The notes: generated by a model from the letters alone, not told the origin. A stretch of DNA of 64,000 bases from Parafilimonas terrae (GCF_900115755.1 NZ_FOXQ01000002.1:62001-126000), one strand, 5' to 3'. Shown: positions 42,754 to 53,671, counted from the stretch's first letter. Program-made: numbers and translations.

Positions 42754-43380
42754 TTATTTCCTTTTAAATAATAATGTAAGTATTCTTGGAACAGAAGTTT
42801 TATCATTATCATCAAAAAGCTCATCAATCAATATAACCTGAAATCCGTTTTTATCTGCGGCTTTTATAAAATCAGATAAATGGTGCATAAAGCAGGTTAC
42901 CAGCTGCGTGCCTTTATCCGTTTCAAATTTTGCTTTCGAGCCTGTGTATTGTTTAAAAGGATGCAGTTCGCCAATATATAAATAACCGCCCGGTTTTATT
43001 TTTTCAGATACTTTATTAAAAACGCTGTCAATGTCTTTAATATGCTCAAGCACCAGGCTGAATACGCCTATGTCAAACTGCCTGTTTGTAAAATTCCATA
43101 TTCCGTTAATATCAAACTGAAGAAAGCTAACCTTGCCTTTATATGTTTTATTCCTGGCTTTGTTCAGCATTTCTTCCGACAGGTCAATAGCCAAAATATC
43201 TTCTGCTTTTGCAGCCAGCCATTCCGTGTTTTTACCTGTTCCGCAACCAACCTCCAGGCAACTTGTAAAATCAATATTGCTTAATGTTTGCCTTAAAGAA
43301 ACTGCTTCAAGGTCGCGGGTTTTATTCAGGCCAGTATCATATTGCGCCGCCCAATTATTATATGCTTCTCTTACATTCAT
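42754..43380 (-). CDS. Class I SAM-dependent methyltransferase
   Basis: 208 residues. Motif I is CLEVGCGTGKNTEWLA (about 38-53), followed by an acidic strand LAIDLS, and FDIGVFSLVLEHIKDIDSVF is motif II. The architecture is a single Rossmann-like domain of the UbiE/MenG-like type (PF08241). The target is unknown. It runs divergently from the giant T9SS gene. Confidence 0.9.
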   Translation of the reverse strand: MNVREAYNNWAAQYDTGLNKTRDLEAVSLRQTLSNIDFTSCLEVGCGTGKNTEWLAAKAEDILAIDLSEEMLNKARNKTYKGKVSFLQFDINGIWNFTNRQFDIGVFSLVLEHIKDIDSVFNKVSEKIKPGGYLYIGELHPFKQYTGSKAKFETDKGTQLVTCFMHHLSDFIKAADKNGFQVILIDELFDDNDKTSVPRILTLLFKRK

Positions 43381-43562
43381 TATAATAAAATGGTTTAAAT
43401 AATTCGTATGTTCAAATGTATAAAATGCCAGCGCAATGCAGCATTTAAGACCGGTAACAACAGTTAATGAATAGCTTATTTAAGCTATTGCCCGCCCTTA
43501 CACCCCAGTTTACATTTACAGGCTATACAAATAACTGCACCTGCTTCACCAGGCCTGAAAAA

Positions 43563-46500
43563 ATGATGTTTATGAAAGATATCTACGCAACAAGCTTCTT
43601 ACCACGCACCTGTTATTTTTTTAAATCATTACTGCTGGCCGCAGTGTTAGTAAGTTTAACTCCGAAACAGGCTGCTGCCGATATATGGCAAAACACCAAT
43701 GATTTTTTTTATACAGCTTCGTTTGATGCTGCCAGGGGCTCATTTCATGTGTATGTGCGGTTTTACGATGCCAGCCCAATAGCTTACCTGCATAATATAT
43801 ACCTTGCCTATACAACAGATAATAATACCTATACCGATCTATATCGTTTCACTGATAATACGGTTGAAAAATTATCATCTCCAGTTTCCAATATCACCTC
43901 TTATGGGGAATACCTTAATGGACAAAACCGATGGGCCGATATTGAAATAGGGATTGACAATAACATAAAGGATATAAAAAATGTAAAACTTTATGGAAAA
44001 GAAGGAGATGCCAGCGGCTTTTGGTTTTATCGTTCAGCAAATGGCATCCCAGCCACAGCTCCGGTAAACGGCACAAGAACGGTTACCATACAGCAAATGA
44101 GCGCTTTTACGCTGGCGCCCGTAACGTTTATTACAACCGGCATTATAGCACCCCGCGCATTGGTTGGCTATAAAAAAACGCTGAACGATGTTGATAAAGT
44201 TAGCAGGATGCAATTGTTTTATGATAACGGAACGCCGGCATCAGGACTGTATAACAGCGTCGCTTCGGATTTTGTATATGATACCATATTTACATTTAAT
44301 GGAGAACAAGGCTACTATTATAAACAACAGGCCTATTTTGATGATATTTCCGGCGCCTATCCTTATGGCAGGGTGAATATGAATTCCCCCGTTATACAGG
44401 TGCCCGCTTTCCCGCTGCCATATTCAATGCGCGGTTATTATGATACAAATAGCCATGCAATAAAACTGAGTTGGGATATGGATCCTGTTACAGCAGGTAA
44501 TTACGTAACAAGTGATTTTAAACTGCAGGTAGATAGTGACCCTTCTTTTTCAAACCCAACGGAAAAAACAATTTCTTATAATTCCACAGGCAACACATTC
44601 AGTTATGATGTTGCCAGTAATTTAAGCCCGCACATGTATTTCCGCGTGTCGAGAGATTATAACAATACAAACTGGCACCTGTGGGATGTGGGAACAAGTT
44701 TTGATTTAAATGTGCCCTTTACCAAATTTGATACGTCGAAGATCAGCGTTAGCCTGTTGCCCGATAATACAGTAAAAATTATGTGGCCTGTAAATACAAC
44801 TGCATGGCTGCCGGGCGCTTCTTTTATTATAACCAAACTCGATTATACCAATAACACGCAATCTGAAATTAAGTTAAGCGAAACCGATTTTATAAAAGGT
44901 TTTTATATTGATAAGCTGATTGCAACCTGTACTGAATATCATTATACGGTGCAGGTTGTTCCGCCTGCCAATTCAAACTTCACAGCCTGGGAAGCAGTGC
45001 CGTTAAAGGATAGTATTATCCGTTCAAATATCGGCGATCTTATAAGCATAAGTGCATCAAAAGGCTATTTCCCCAATCGTACAGAACTGAGCTGGAATTC
45101 CACAGGTTCATTCAGTAATTATATTGTGGAACGTGCAGAATATGGAATGAATAATTATGTGAAGATCGGTACCGTAAGCGCATCCGGAGATGGCAGTTAC
45201 CAGCTGGATGATGAAAAAGGAATACCCGGCACGTATTATTCTTACAGGATCATTGGCATGATAAATTGCAATAACAAGCCGGTTTATGCAAAAGACACTT
45301 TATATGCTATTGGCTTCAGAAGCCCCACGGGTAATATATATGGCCGTGTGCGCTATGAAAACGGGCAGAGTGTAACAGGCGTTTCGGTAAGGCTGGAAAG
45401 CAAAGACGCTGTGCGCCAGGGAAAAAGTATTTACATGGATGGCACACCCAACAGTTATCTTTCTGTTGATTCACTCAAAACAAATTTGAATGATATAGCA
45501 ACCATAGAAGCATGGATAAAACCTGATGATGCAAATCCTTCCAACCAAACTATCATCAGCCGCAAAGGCCAGTATGAATTAGGTTTTGATGGTGATGGAA
45601 AGATATATTTTAATGCAAACGGCGTTATTGCGAAAGGCGATTATAAGAATATAAACCAGTCGTTCATACACATTGCAGGCATACGCACACAGGATGCCGT
45701 AATGATAATGCTGAACGACAGCATTATAGCAAATGTTACTGCTGCTATTACGATAAGTGCTCCGTATAAAGGTTTGTTGATTGGTAAAAACGAAACCGGC
45801 AATTATTTTAAAGGGTTTATTGATGAGGTGCGTATATGGAATAAAGCAATTGCTGATTCCGTTATTGCACGCGATTACACCAGGCTTATAACAGGAAGTG
45901 AAGATGGCCTTATTGCTTACTGGCGCTTTGATGAATCTGTTACAAACCAGTTCTTCGACATATCATCCAATGGCTCGCATTATAATCAGAATGATGGTAT
46001 TATTTACGGAGCAGCCATTCATACAGATGCCATTCCAACGCCGGAACAGCTTTCACTGAAAGCTTATACGGATACATCGGGCAACTATTTTATATCCGGC
46101 GTTCCTTATACCGGCAACGGCACCACTTATGCCATTGTTCCGCTGCTGGGCACGCACCAGTTCGATCCTGCTTCTGTAAACAGGCTTGTATCGCCGGGCG
46201 CTACCGAGTTCACGGTTGACTTCACTGATAAATCATCTTTTCCCGTAAGCGGTTATGTGTATTACAGAAATTCAACCGTGCCTGTAAGCGGTGCTCAGTT
46301 TAAGATTGATGGTGTGTTTGCACAGCAGGATAACGGAACCATTATTGAATCTGATGTAACAGGCGCTTTCACCATTAATGTACCGGTTGGCTATCACGAA
46401 GTAAAAGCCGTTAAAACCAATCATGTTTTTGTGAATGATGGAAAGATAACAGACCGTTATGGCAACAATATTAACTACCAGGATAACACACTAAACGCAG

Positions 46501-49500
46501 TAAAGCTGTATGACAGCACCACTATTCGTTTCGCAGGCCGTGTTGCAGGCGGCTCTTTGCAGGAAGCACTTCCTTTGGGGCATTCTTTATCAACAAATAA
46601 TTTGGGTAAAGATTTATCTGTAACACTTGCTTTAACATCGGGTAATAAATATGATTTGAGAAATGGCAACGACAGCACTTTGCTTACGTATCATTTACTG
46701 CCCTCCAATGAAACGGATTCATCCAAAATTCATAAAACAAGGGTGCAGTATTTTCAGCACCAGATTGTTATTTATCCTGATTCTTTAACCGGTGAGTTTG
46801 TAGCCGATATTATACCCGAACAGTTTATAACATCCAATGTTTCTGCAACAGGATGGAATAATATCCTGGTTGATCCTGTAACATTAAAACCTTATACAGT
46901 AACGCTCGACCTTACCAATAAATTTTTTACAGATTCTTCTGTTCACAGCTATACAGACTCTGTATATAAGAATCCCCAAAAACCTGATAGCGGCTATAAT
47001 TATACTAACTATAAAGATGTGTTTACTTACAACGCTTCTTATCAGTTTATTAAACGTGTTATTCCTGCAGTAAGCATAACACAGGTGGATTACAGCAATA
47101 ATGAGCTTCCTTATTTTGGTGATTCAAGCTACCAGGCTGTATCGTTTCTTGGCGCTAAGGAAAGTATTTCAACTGTTGACCTTTCAAAAAACAATCAAAG
47201 CAAATATTTGCTTGGCAACCCCATCTTCACGCAAAATGCTGCTTATAATTTTAAGATAAGGGCATTTGAACAATATCCTTTCTATACATCTGCCACAACT
47301 GTGGCCGGAGTGGATAGTGTGCCCACCGGAGATGGCTTTGTAACCATTACAAATAATATAAAGAAAAATAGTTTGCCCGATACCATGAGCCTTAACAGCG
47401 ATGGTATAGCATATTATAATTTTACAACAGGCGATCCTGCATCTGTGAATGAAGGCGGTGTAAAGAATTTTTCAGCTAATGTAAAATTCGGGCCTGCCAC
47501 TTTTGTTGACTGGCTTTGGTATGGCAGCAAAACAATGAAGGGCTTTATTATGGGCGGCACCCAAACCGGAACAGACTTTGTTACGCAGGGCCCCGACAAA
47601 ATATTGATGATATTACGTGATCCGCCAGGATCAAAAAGTTATTCTTTTGCAGAAAAAGGCTCTTCTATAAACGAGCTTTCAACTTATTCCGGTTCTTATG
47701 ATAATGTGGGCAATGAAAGCCTTACCCAAAAGCTTGGCGCCAAACTCGTAACTTTTACAGGCGTTGGTGCAGGCACTATACAAAGCGCTGAAAGTTCAAC
47801 TGGTGTTACTGTTGGCATTAACCATGAGGAACATTATTCCTATACCAATACAAAAAGCTCAACCACCACCTTAACCACAGATTTTAAAACAAGCGATGAC
47901 CCGTTATTTGTAGGCACACCCGCAGATGTGTTTGTAGGCTACTCAACCAATATAACTTATGGCGCCAGTAACAACGTCACGCTTATTAATAAAAAAGATA
48001 AATATGCTGATGATATACCCATAACAGACAGTACAAAAGATTATATCGTTGTGCAGCGGTCAGGCATTAATCTCAGCGAACAATTCGGGACCTTGTTTGC
48101 TTATACGATTGATCATATTACAAGGAATGTTATACCCGGCTTAATTGCTTTACGCAATAACTTTCTGAATACGCCTTTAACCATAGCGGATTCATCTGCT
48201 GCACAGGCAAAAGCTAATGCCGACGGCAAACCGGTTTATATTTCAAAGCTTTCACCATCTGATCCCAATTACGGGAAGTCTAATAACGATACAAAAGCAT
48301 TTCCGGCAAGTGCTATAACAGCAGGTTTTAACGGGCCGAGCTACCGCATTTTCTTTCCACAACAATCGGATTACCGTTCTGATACGATAATGACGTTAAA
48401 TCAGTTTGCTGCAGGCTGGGAAGCAAGGCTTGCAGAAAATGAAAAAGCTAAATTAAACGCCACCCTGCTGCAGAACTATTCATTTACGGCAGGCAGCCCG
48501 GTAAGCTATTCAAAAACGGTAACACACGACACTACTGATACGCATTCATTCAGCATTGTTATCGGCGCTAATATCGGCGCCAGCACAGATGTTGATATTT
48601 TAGGTAATGGTTTTGAGTTAAGTATTGAAGAGACAAATTCCACCACACAGGGCGGCGCTTTTGAAACAACAACCGGCACCTCAAAAAACATTGGTTTTGA
48701 ACTTTCTTCTTATGGCGTAAATGATTATTTAAGTGTGGATGTAAAATCAGATGGCGACAGCAGTTTTGTTTTCGCAACAAAAGGCGGCCAAACCTCCTGC
48801 CCGTATGAAGGTGAAGAAACAACCCAATATTACCAGCCCGGTACTATTTTAAACCAGCCTACAGTTGCCATAGAAGTGCCGGTATTATCCATTGACGAAC
48901 CAGTGGCTTCCAACGTGCCTGAAACAAGGCCTGCAACTTACAACCTTGTGCTTAGCAATAATTCCACCGTAAAATCAGATGCTTACTTTACATTGCTTTA
49001 CCAGGATGTTGACAGCATAAAAGGCGCAACCATTTCAATTGACGGAACACCCATTGGCGGTTCCGGCGGCAGCGGCCGTTTAATAACCATACCGCAAGGC
49101 GCTACTATTACAAAAGTGCTTACGCTCACCAAAGGCCCGGATGCGAATGATTATAATAATATACCCATCATATTAAAATCACAATGTGATTATACGGCAG
49201 CAGATACGCAGTACATATCAGCGCATTTTATTCCCGGCTGTTCAGATATAGCATTGGCTGCGCCGGATAATAACTGGATATTGAACACGGGATCGGATAC
49301 AGATGCAACAGGCATAAGGTATATTCCTGTTACCATCAATAAGTTTGATGTAAACAATCAATATTTCAATCATGTTGAATTGCAGTATAAGCCATCATCT
49401 GCCAGCGCCTGGAGCACAGTGATGAATTTTTATCCTGACAGCAGCCGGTATGATGCAGCACAGGAACCGAAGCAAATTATTGAGAACGCTTCGGCCATAA

Positions 49501-52500
49501 CTTATAATCTTAAAATGGATGATGGTTCGTTCAACGACCAGGCTTACGACATTCGTGCCGTAGCTGCCTGTGTGCTTGGGCCGGGCAACACTGTTGTAAC
49601 GCCTTCTGATATTGCAAGTGGTATTAAAGACACTTACAACCCGCGTTTGTTTGGTAACCCGCAACCTGCAGATGGTATATTGGATTTGGGTGAAGATGTG
49701 CGCCTTAACTTTAATGAGCCCATTGAAGGCGGGCTGCTCACCAATTCAAAATTCCAGGTTACGGGCATACGCAACGGCGCAAAATCAGACAACTCTGTAT
49801 CCGTTAAGCTCGATGGAGAAAACGATCATCTAAGCACGGAATTTTCAAAAAATTTTACCGGTAAAAACATTACTGTTGAAGCCTGGATATTGCCCACAGC
49901 AGCAGAAGATGGAACTGTATTCAGCCAGGGTGCAGCCAATAATTCGCTGGAGCTTGCAATAACGGCGGATAATCATATAGAGCTGATCGTTGGCGCTAAA
50001 AAAATAACCAGTGATGCAGCGGTGATAACGCCGGGTTTATGGTCGCATGTTGCATTGGTGTATAACGATTCAACTAAAAAAGTTTCAGCTTTTTACAATT
50101 TCGTACAGGTTATAAATGATGTTGCTGTCAGCGCTTACACAGGCACAGGCAATTTTGAGTTTGGCAAAAGCATAAGCAGGCAGGGCAATTATTTTAAAGG
50201 CAATATGCACGATGCAAGAATATGGACGAAAACACTTACTTCGGTTGAGCTGCAGTTGAACAGTCATACCATATTATCCGGCGCTGAAAACAGCCTGCTT
50301 GGTTATTACCCGATGGATGAGGGCAAAGGCACGATTGTTTATGATAAAGCGCGTGGCTCAAATGCTGTGCTTACGGGCAACTGGAATACACCGGCAGGCA
50401 AAGCAATAGCATTTGCAGGCAAGGGTTATTTAAAGATGAATACAGCGTACGCGCCCATTACTTCATCCATGGATTATACGATTGAATTGTGGTTTAAAGC
50501 TGCGCCGGGCCAGGCAAATGCAGCGCTTGCCGCCAGCGGAAAGGGCGATGGAACAGATGGAGGCGGTTCATTAAATACATTCTTCCTTGGCTTTGAAAAC
50601 AGTAAACTTACTTTCAGGAATAACGGCTTTGAAGTGCATGCCGATAAAAATTATCTCGATAATAACTGGCATAGCGTTGCAGTTGCCGTAAACCATGTTT
50701 CAGGCACTGCGCAATTATATGTGGATGGCGAAATGCAAAAGTATTTTGATGCCAATGCGCTCGGCGGCCTGGCGGCGCCTTATACTTATCTTGGCGCAAG
50801 GCCTTTCCAGGATAAAGATTCTATAAACGTAACAACATTCGACCGTTATTTCAATGGCAATATTGACGAATTCAGGATATGGAATTCTTATCTCAGCCAG
50901 GCTATTATCAATAATAACAACAATACAAAACTGCAGGGTAATGAGTTGGGTTTGATGACGTATTATCCTTTCGAAAAATACTACACAAGTAATACGGGCA
51001 TTATTGAAACGGATTCCACTTTATTTGACCAGTCAGCAAACACAGGCGTTATGGTTTATGGTGAAAGAAAAGAGAGTTTAATAAGCGATGATATGGCGCC
51101 TGTAAAAGACAGAGGCCCCGTAGCGGATCTTTCATTTGATTATGTTGTGAACAATGATGCGCTCATTATTAACCTCACAGAAACAAAACAGGCTATTGAT
51201 AAAACGGTTGTAACATTTAAGGTGAAAGATGTGGCTGATAAAAATGGCAACTATCTGCTTTCGCCTGTAACATGGACGGCTTATATTGATCAAAACCCTT
51301 TAAAATGGAGTGATGATGAACTTAATCTTGCAAAAGATATAGATGCTTCATTACAATTTGAATCATACATAATAAACAAAAGCGGCATTGCACAAAACTT
51401 CACACTTGATAATCTTCCTAAATGGCTTACGGCAGATATTACATCAGGCGTAATTGAAGCGGCGGGAAAACAGAAAATAACTTTCACTGTAAATGAGCAC
51501 ACCAATATTGGTGCATATAATGAAGTTGTATATGCAAGAAATAATGATGGCCAGGCTAATGGCTTGTCTGTGAACCTTACTGTAAAAGGCAAACAACCGG
51601 ATTGGTCTGTTGATCCCGGCGCTTACAAGTATAACATGGGAGTGTATGGAAAGATCCGAATTAATGATGCGTTTTCAATCAATACAAATGATCTGCTTGC
51701 AGCATTCATTAACGGTAAATGCGTGGGCGTTACCAATAACACTTATAATGCAACCAACGATCTCTGGTATGCTTTCTTAACAGTATATAGCAACGAGGTT
51801 ACGGCAGATAATGTAGAGTTCAGGCTATGGGAAGCTGCAACGGGAAAAACCTACCAGGCCATACCATCGCAAACAATAGAATTTAAAAACGATGCTATAA
51901 CAGGCAGTTCATCCGATCCCGTAATCTTTGATGGAAAAGAAATGATATTCCAGGATATTGAATTGAATAAAGGATGGAACTGGATATCTTATAATGTTGC
52001 CAATGCAAACTTTGCCGATGTGAATGCAACATTGCTGAACGGGCAGTGGTCATCCGGCGATATAATCAAGCATAATGATATAGGCTTTGATCAATATTCA
52101 TCAACGCAAGGATGGATTGGAACGCTTCCATCATTCAACAATACTTCTATGTATATGCTTAGCACAGCTAATGCTCAAACGCTGAGCATCTCAGGCGCAG
52201 CTATAAGCGTTGATAGCACCTCCATACCATTAAAAGGAGAACGGTGGAGTTACATCAGTTACCTGCCTGGCATGACTTTGAGTGTAAAGCAGGCCCTGGC
52301 AGGTTATAATGCAACAGAAGGCGATATTATAAAATCACAAACCGGTTTCAGCATGTATGATGAACAGAACGGGTGGATTGGCAGTCTCGGTTATCTTGAA
52401 CCGGGTAAAGGGTATATGTTCTACAGGAAAAATGCAATTGATACAAGCTTCTATTACCCGGCCAATGTTGACCCGCTCGATGGTTTAAGAACAGGAACTG

Positions 52501-53138
52501 TAAGCAATGGCAGCGTCAACACGCTGGAAATGCCGGTAAGAAGTAATAGCAGCTATGCCGGCAACATGACGGTGACAGCAGTGCTGAATGATGCTTATGA
52601 ATTATTGCCCGGCGATATGGTTATTGCACATTCATTAAGCGGGGAAAGAGGGAAAGCAAAACCTGTTATTAACCCGGTAACAAACAGCCTTGCGCTCTTT
52701 TTCAATATAGCTGCTGAAACAGGCGAGGGGATTTATTTTACGCTTGAACGAAATAACAAAACAATAGCCGTTTCTAACATTCAGCTATCTTATAATACTG
52801 ATGATCGCATAGGCAGTCTTGATAAGCCGTTTGTTATACAAATGAGGGCGAATAAAACTTTCATCAGCGCTTATCCAAATCCTTTTCATAGTAATATAAA
52901 TATTTTAGTTGATGTTCCTGCATCAGAAGCCACATCATTGCACGAAGTGTATATTTCAATATATAGCCTGGCAGGCAAACTAATTATGAACACCGGCAGA
53001 CAAACTATGTACAACGGACATTACCAGTTACAATGGGATGGCAGAGGTGCTAACGGTCATGATTGTGCGGCAGGTGTTTACCTGGTGAATGTTTGGGTAG
53101 ATGGAAAACCATACGCTTACAAGGTTATTAAATATTAA
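43563..53138 (+). CDS. Giant LamG-rich surface protein with T9SS type A sorting domain
   Basis: About 3191 residues from the ATG at 43563; an earlier ATG at 43467 adds 32 residues before the likely signal (FFKSLLLAAVLVSLTPKQAAA). Fibronectin-like and carboxypeptidase-regulatory-like domains come first (to about 46400). LamG jelly-roll domains lie at about 45420-45960, 49800-50340 and 50370-50990. A long serine/threonine-rich middle (about 47400-49200) matches no family I recognise. A domain like that of the following lipoprotein lies at 51590-51930, then two GWIG repeats (51960-52470). The end is a T9SS CTD (YPNPF, IYSLAG, GVYLVNVWVDGKPYAYKVIKY). It is exported and anchored or released at the surface, probably for adhesion. 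Confidence 0.9.
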   Translation: MMFMKDIYATSFLPRTCYFFKSLLLAAVLVSLTPKQAAADIWQNTNDFFYTASFDAARGSFHVYVRFYDASPIAYLHNIYLAYTTDNNTYTDLYRFTDNTVEKLSSPVSNITSYGEYLNGQNRWADIEIGIDNNIKDIKNVKLYGKEGDASGFWFYRSANGIPATAPVNGTRTVTIQQMSAFTLAPVTFITTGIIAPRALVGYKKTLNDVDKVSRMQLFYDNGTPASGLYNSVASDFVYDTIFTFNGEQGYYYKQQAYFDDISGAYPYGRVNMNSPVIQVPAFPLPYSMRGYYDTNSHAIKLSWDMDPVTAGNYVTSDFKLQVDSDPSFSNPTEKTISYNSTGNTFSYDVASNLSPHMYFRVSRDYNNTNWHLWDVGTSFDLNVPFTKFDTSKISVSLLPDNTVKIMWPVNTTAWLPGASFIITKLDYTNNTQSEIKLSETDFIKGFYIDKLIATCTEYHYTVQVVPPANSNFTAWEAVPLKDSIIRSNIGDLISISASKGYFPNRTELSWNSTGSFSNYIVERAEYGMNNYVKIGTVSASGDGSYQLDDEKGIPGTYYSYRIIGMINCNNKPVYAKDTLYAIGFRSPTGNIYGRVRYENGQSVTGVSVRLESKDAVRQGKSIYMDGTPNSYLSVDSLKTNLNDIATIEAWIKPDDANPSNQTIISRKGQYELGFDGDGKIYFNANGVIAKGDYKNINQSFIHIAGIRTQDAVMIMLNDSIIANVTAAITISAPYKGLLIGKNETGNYFKGFIDEVRIWNKAIADSVIARDYTRLITGSEDGLIAYWRFDESVTNQFFDISSNGSHYNQNDGIIYGAAIHTDAIPTPEQLSLKAYTDTSGNYFISGVPYTGNGTTYAIVPLLGTHQFDPASVNRLVSPGATEFTVDFTDKSSFPVSGYVYYRNSTVPVSGAQFKIDGVFAQQDNGTIIESDVTGAFTINVPVGYHEVKAVKTNHVFVNDGKITDRYGNNINYQDNTLNAVKLYDSTTIRFAGRVAGGSLQEALPLGHSLSTNNLGKDLSVTLALTSGNKYDLRNGNDSTLLTYHLLPSNETDSSKIHKTRVQYFQHQIVIYPDSLTGEFVADIIPEQFITSNVSATGWNNILVDPVTLKPYTVTLDLTNKFFTDSSVHSYTDSVYKNPQKPDSGYNYTNYKDVFTYNASYQFIKRVIPAVSITQVDYSNNELPYFGDSSYQAVSFLGAKESISTVDLSKNNQSKYLLGNPIFTQNAAYNFKIRAFEQYPFYTSATTVAGVDSVPTGDGFVTITNNIKKNSLPDTMSLNSDGIAYYNFTTGDPASVNEGGVKNFSANVKFGPATFVDWLWYGSKTMKGFIMGGTQTGTDFVTQGPDKILMILRDPPGSKSYSFAEKGSSINELSTYSGSYDNVGNESLTQKLGAKLVTFTGVGAGTIQSAESSTGVTVGINHEEHYSYTNTKSSTTTLTTDFKTSDDPLFVGTPADVFVGYSTNITYGASNNVTLINKKDKYADDIPITDSTKDYIVVQRSGINLSEQFGTLFAYTIDHITRNVIPGLIALRNNFLNTPLTIADSSAAQAKANADGKPVYISKLSPSDPNYGKSNNDTKAFPASAITAGFNGPSYRIFFPQQSDYRSDTIMTLNQFAAGWEARLAENEKAKLNATLLQNYSFTAGSPVSYSKTVTHDTTDTHSFSIVIGANIGASTDVDILGNGFELSIEETNSTTQGGAFETTTGTSKNIGFELSSYGVNDYLSVDVKSDGDSSFVFATKGGQTSCPYEGEETTQYYQPGTILNQPTVAIEVPVLSIDEPVASNVPETRPATYNLVLSNNSTVKSDAYFTLLYQDVDSIKGATISIDGTPIGGSGGSGRLITIPQGATITKVLTLTKGPDANDYNNIPIILKSQCDYTAADTQYISAHFIPGCSDIALAAPDNNWILNTGSDTDATGIRYIPVTINKFDVNNQYFNHVELQYKPSSASAWSTVMNFYPDSSRYDAAQEPKQIIENASAITYNLKMDDGSFNDQAYDIRAVAACVLGPGNTVVTPSDIASGIKDTYNPRLFGNPQPADGILDLGEDVRLNFNEPIEGGLLTNSKFQVTGIRNGAKSDNSVSVKLDGENDHLSTEFSKNFTGKNITVEAWILPTAAEDGTVFSQGAANNSLELAITADNHIELIVGAKKITSDAAVITPGLWSHVALVYNDSTKKVSAFYNFVQVINDVAVSAYTGTGNFEFGKSISRQGNYFKGNMHDARIWTKTLTSVELQLNSHTILSGAENSLLGYYPMDEGKGTIVYDKARGSNAVLTGNWNTPAGKAIAFAGKGYLKMNTAYAPITSSMDYTIELWFKAAPGQANAALAASGKGDGTDGGGSLNTFFLGFENSKLTFRNNGFEVHADKNYLDNNWHSVAVAVNHVSGTAQLYVDGEMQKYFDANALGGLAAPYTYLGARPFQDKDSINVTTFDRYFNGNIDEFRIWNSYLSQAIINNNNNTKLQGNELGLMTYYPFEKYYTSNTGIIETDSTLFDQSANTGVMVYGERKESLISDDMAPVKDRGPVADLSFDYVVNNDALIINLTETKQAIDKTVVTFKVKDVADKNGNYLLSPVTWTAYIDQNPLKWSDDELNLAKDIDASLQFESYIINKSGIAQNFTLDNLPKWLTADITSGVIEAAGKQKITFTVNEHTNIGAYNEVVYARNNDGQANGLSVNLTVKGKQPDWSVDPGAYKYNMGVYGKIRINDAFSINTNDLLAAFINGKCVGVTNNTYNATNDLWYAFLTVYSNEVTADNVEFRLWEAATGKTYQAIPSQTIEFKNDAITGSSSDPVIFDGKEMIFQDIELNKGWNWISYNVANANFADVNATLLNGQWSSGDIIKHNDIGFDQYSSTQGWIGTLPSFNNTSMYMLSTANAQTLSISGAAISVDSTSIPLKGERWSYISYLPGMTLSVKQALAGYNATEGDIIKSQTGFSMYDEQNGWIGSLGYLEPGKGYMFYRKNAIDTSFYYPANVDPLDGLRTGTVSNGSVNTLEMPVRSNSSYAGNMTVTAVLNDAYELLPGDMVIAHSLSGERGKAKPVINPVTNSLALFFNIAAETGEGIYFTLERNNKTIAVSNIQLSYNTDDRIGSLDKPFVIQMRANKTFISAYPNPFHSNINILVDVPASEATSLHEVYISIYSLAGKLIMNTGRQTMYNGHYQLQWDGRGANGHDCAAGVYLVNVWVDGKPYAYKVIKY

Positions 53139-53153
53139 TTTATAAAAAATGCT

Positions 53154-53186
53154 CATAACAGGCTGTTCATGCAATAGCCTGTTATG
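53154..53186 (+). terminator. Hairpin between the giant gene and the lipoprotein gene
   Basis: An 11-bp perfect stem (CATAACAGGCT / AGCCTGTTATG) with an 11-nt loop is followed by TTTCAAAAAAAT. It lacks a real T tract, so it may be a weak terminator or mRNA stabiliser. Confidence 0.5.
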
Positions 53187-53203
53187 TTTCAAAAAAATAT
53201 TTT

Positions 53204-53671
53204 ATGAGATACAATAAATTATTCCTGCTGATGGCAATTACCTTATATGGCATTCTAAGCAGTTGTTCTAAAAGTGGTGATAAGCCTGGTGAAAATAACG
53301 GTAATACACAAAAACAATATCCTGCGCCCAACTGGCAAACGACAGATGCATCTACCCTTGCTTACAGCATGACGGCGGTGATATCTGTTTCTGACAGTTT
53401 AAAACAAACTGTGAGCACCGGCGATGAAATGGCGGCATTTATTGGTGATGAATGCCGCGGCATTGGTGTTTATGTTGAAAGGGACAGCGCTACACCGGTT
53501 TTTTATGTTTTGATAAAAGGCGCTGCAGATGAATCAGGCTACCTGAGTTTTAAATATTACAATAAGCAAAGCAGGTATATGTATTCAACAGATGAAATCA
53601 TCCATTTCAAAATTGATGATAATTATGGAACAGTTGATGACCCCGCTATACCCATGTTTGAACCAATGTAG
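53204..53671 (+). CDS. Small lipoprotein sharing a domain with the giant protein
   Basis: 155 residues with signal and lipobox LSSC (Cys21). The mature part resembles the segment near 51590-51930 of the giant protein: PNWQ...YSMTAVISV against PDWS...YNMGVYGKI, DEMAAFIGDECRGIGV against DLLAAFINGKCVGVTN, then a Y-x-Y/L-x-V strand and an acidic strand before PV or PAIPMF. It starts 65 bp after the giant gene and probably belongs to the same operon. Function is unknown; an anchoring or receptor role for the large surface protein is plausible. Confidence 0.85.
   Translation: MRYNKLFLLMAITLYGILSSCSKSGDKPGENNGNTQKQYPAPNWQTTDASTLAYSMTAVISVSDSLKQTVSTGDEMAAFIGDECRGIGVYVERDSATPVFYVLIKGAADESGYLSFKYYNKQSRYMYSTDEIIHFKIDDNYGTVDDPAIPMFEPM

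Noticed and set aside
47400-49200. Pore-forming toxin call for the giant protein
   Set aside because: Strand alternation alone is not evidence; no aerolysin or MACPF motif was found. Kept only as a question in the findings.
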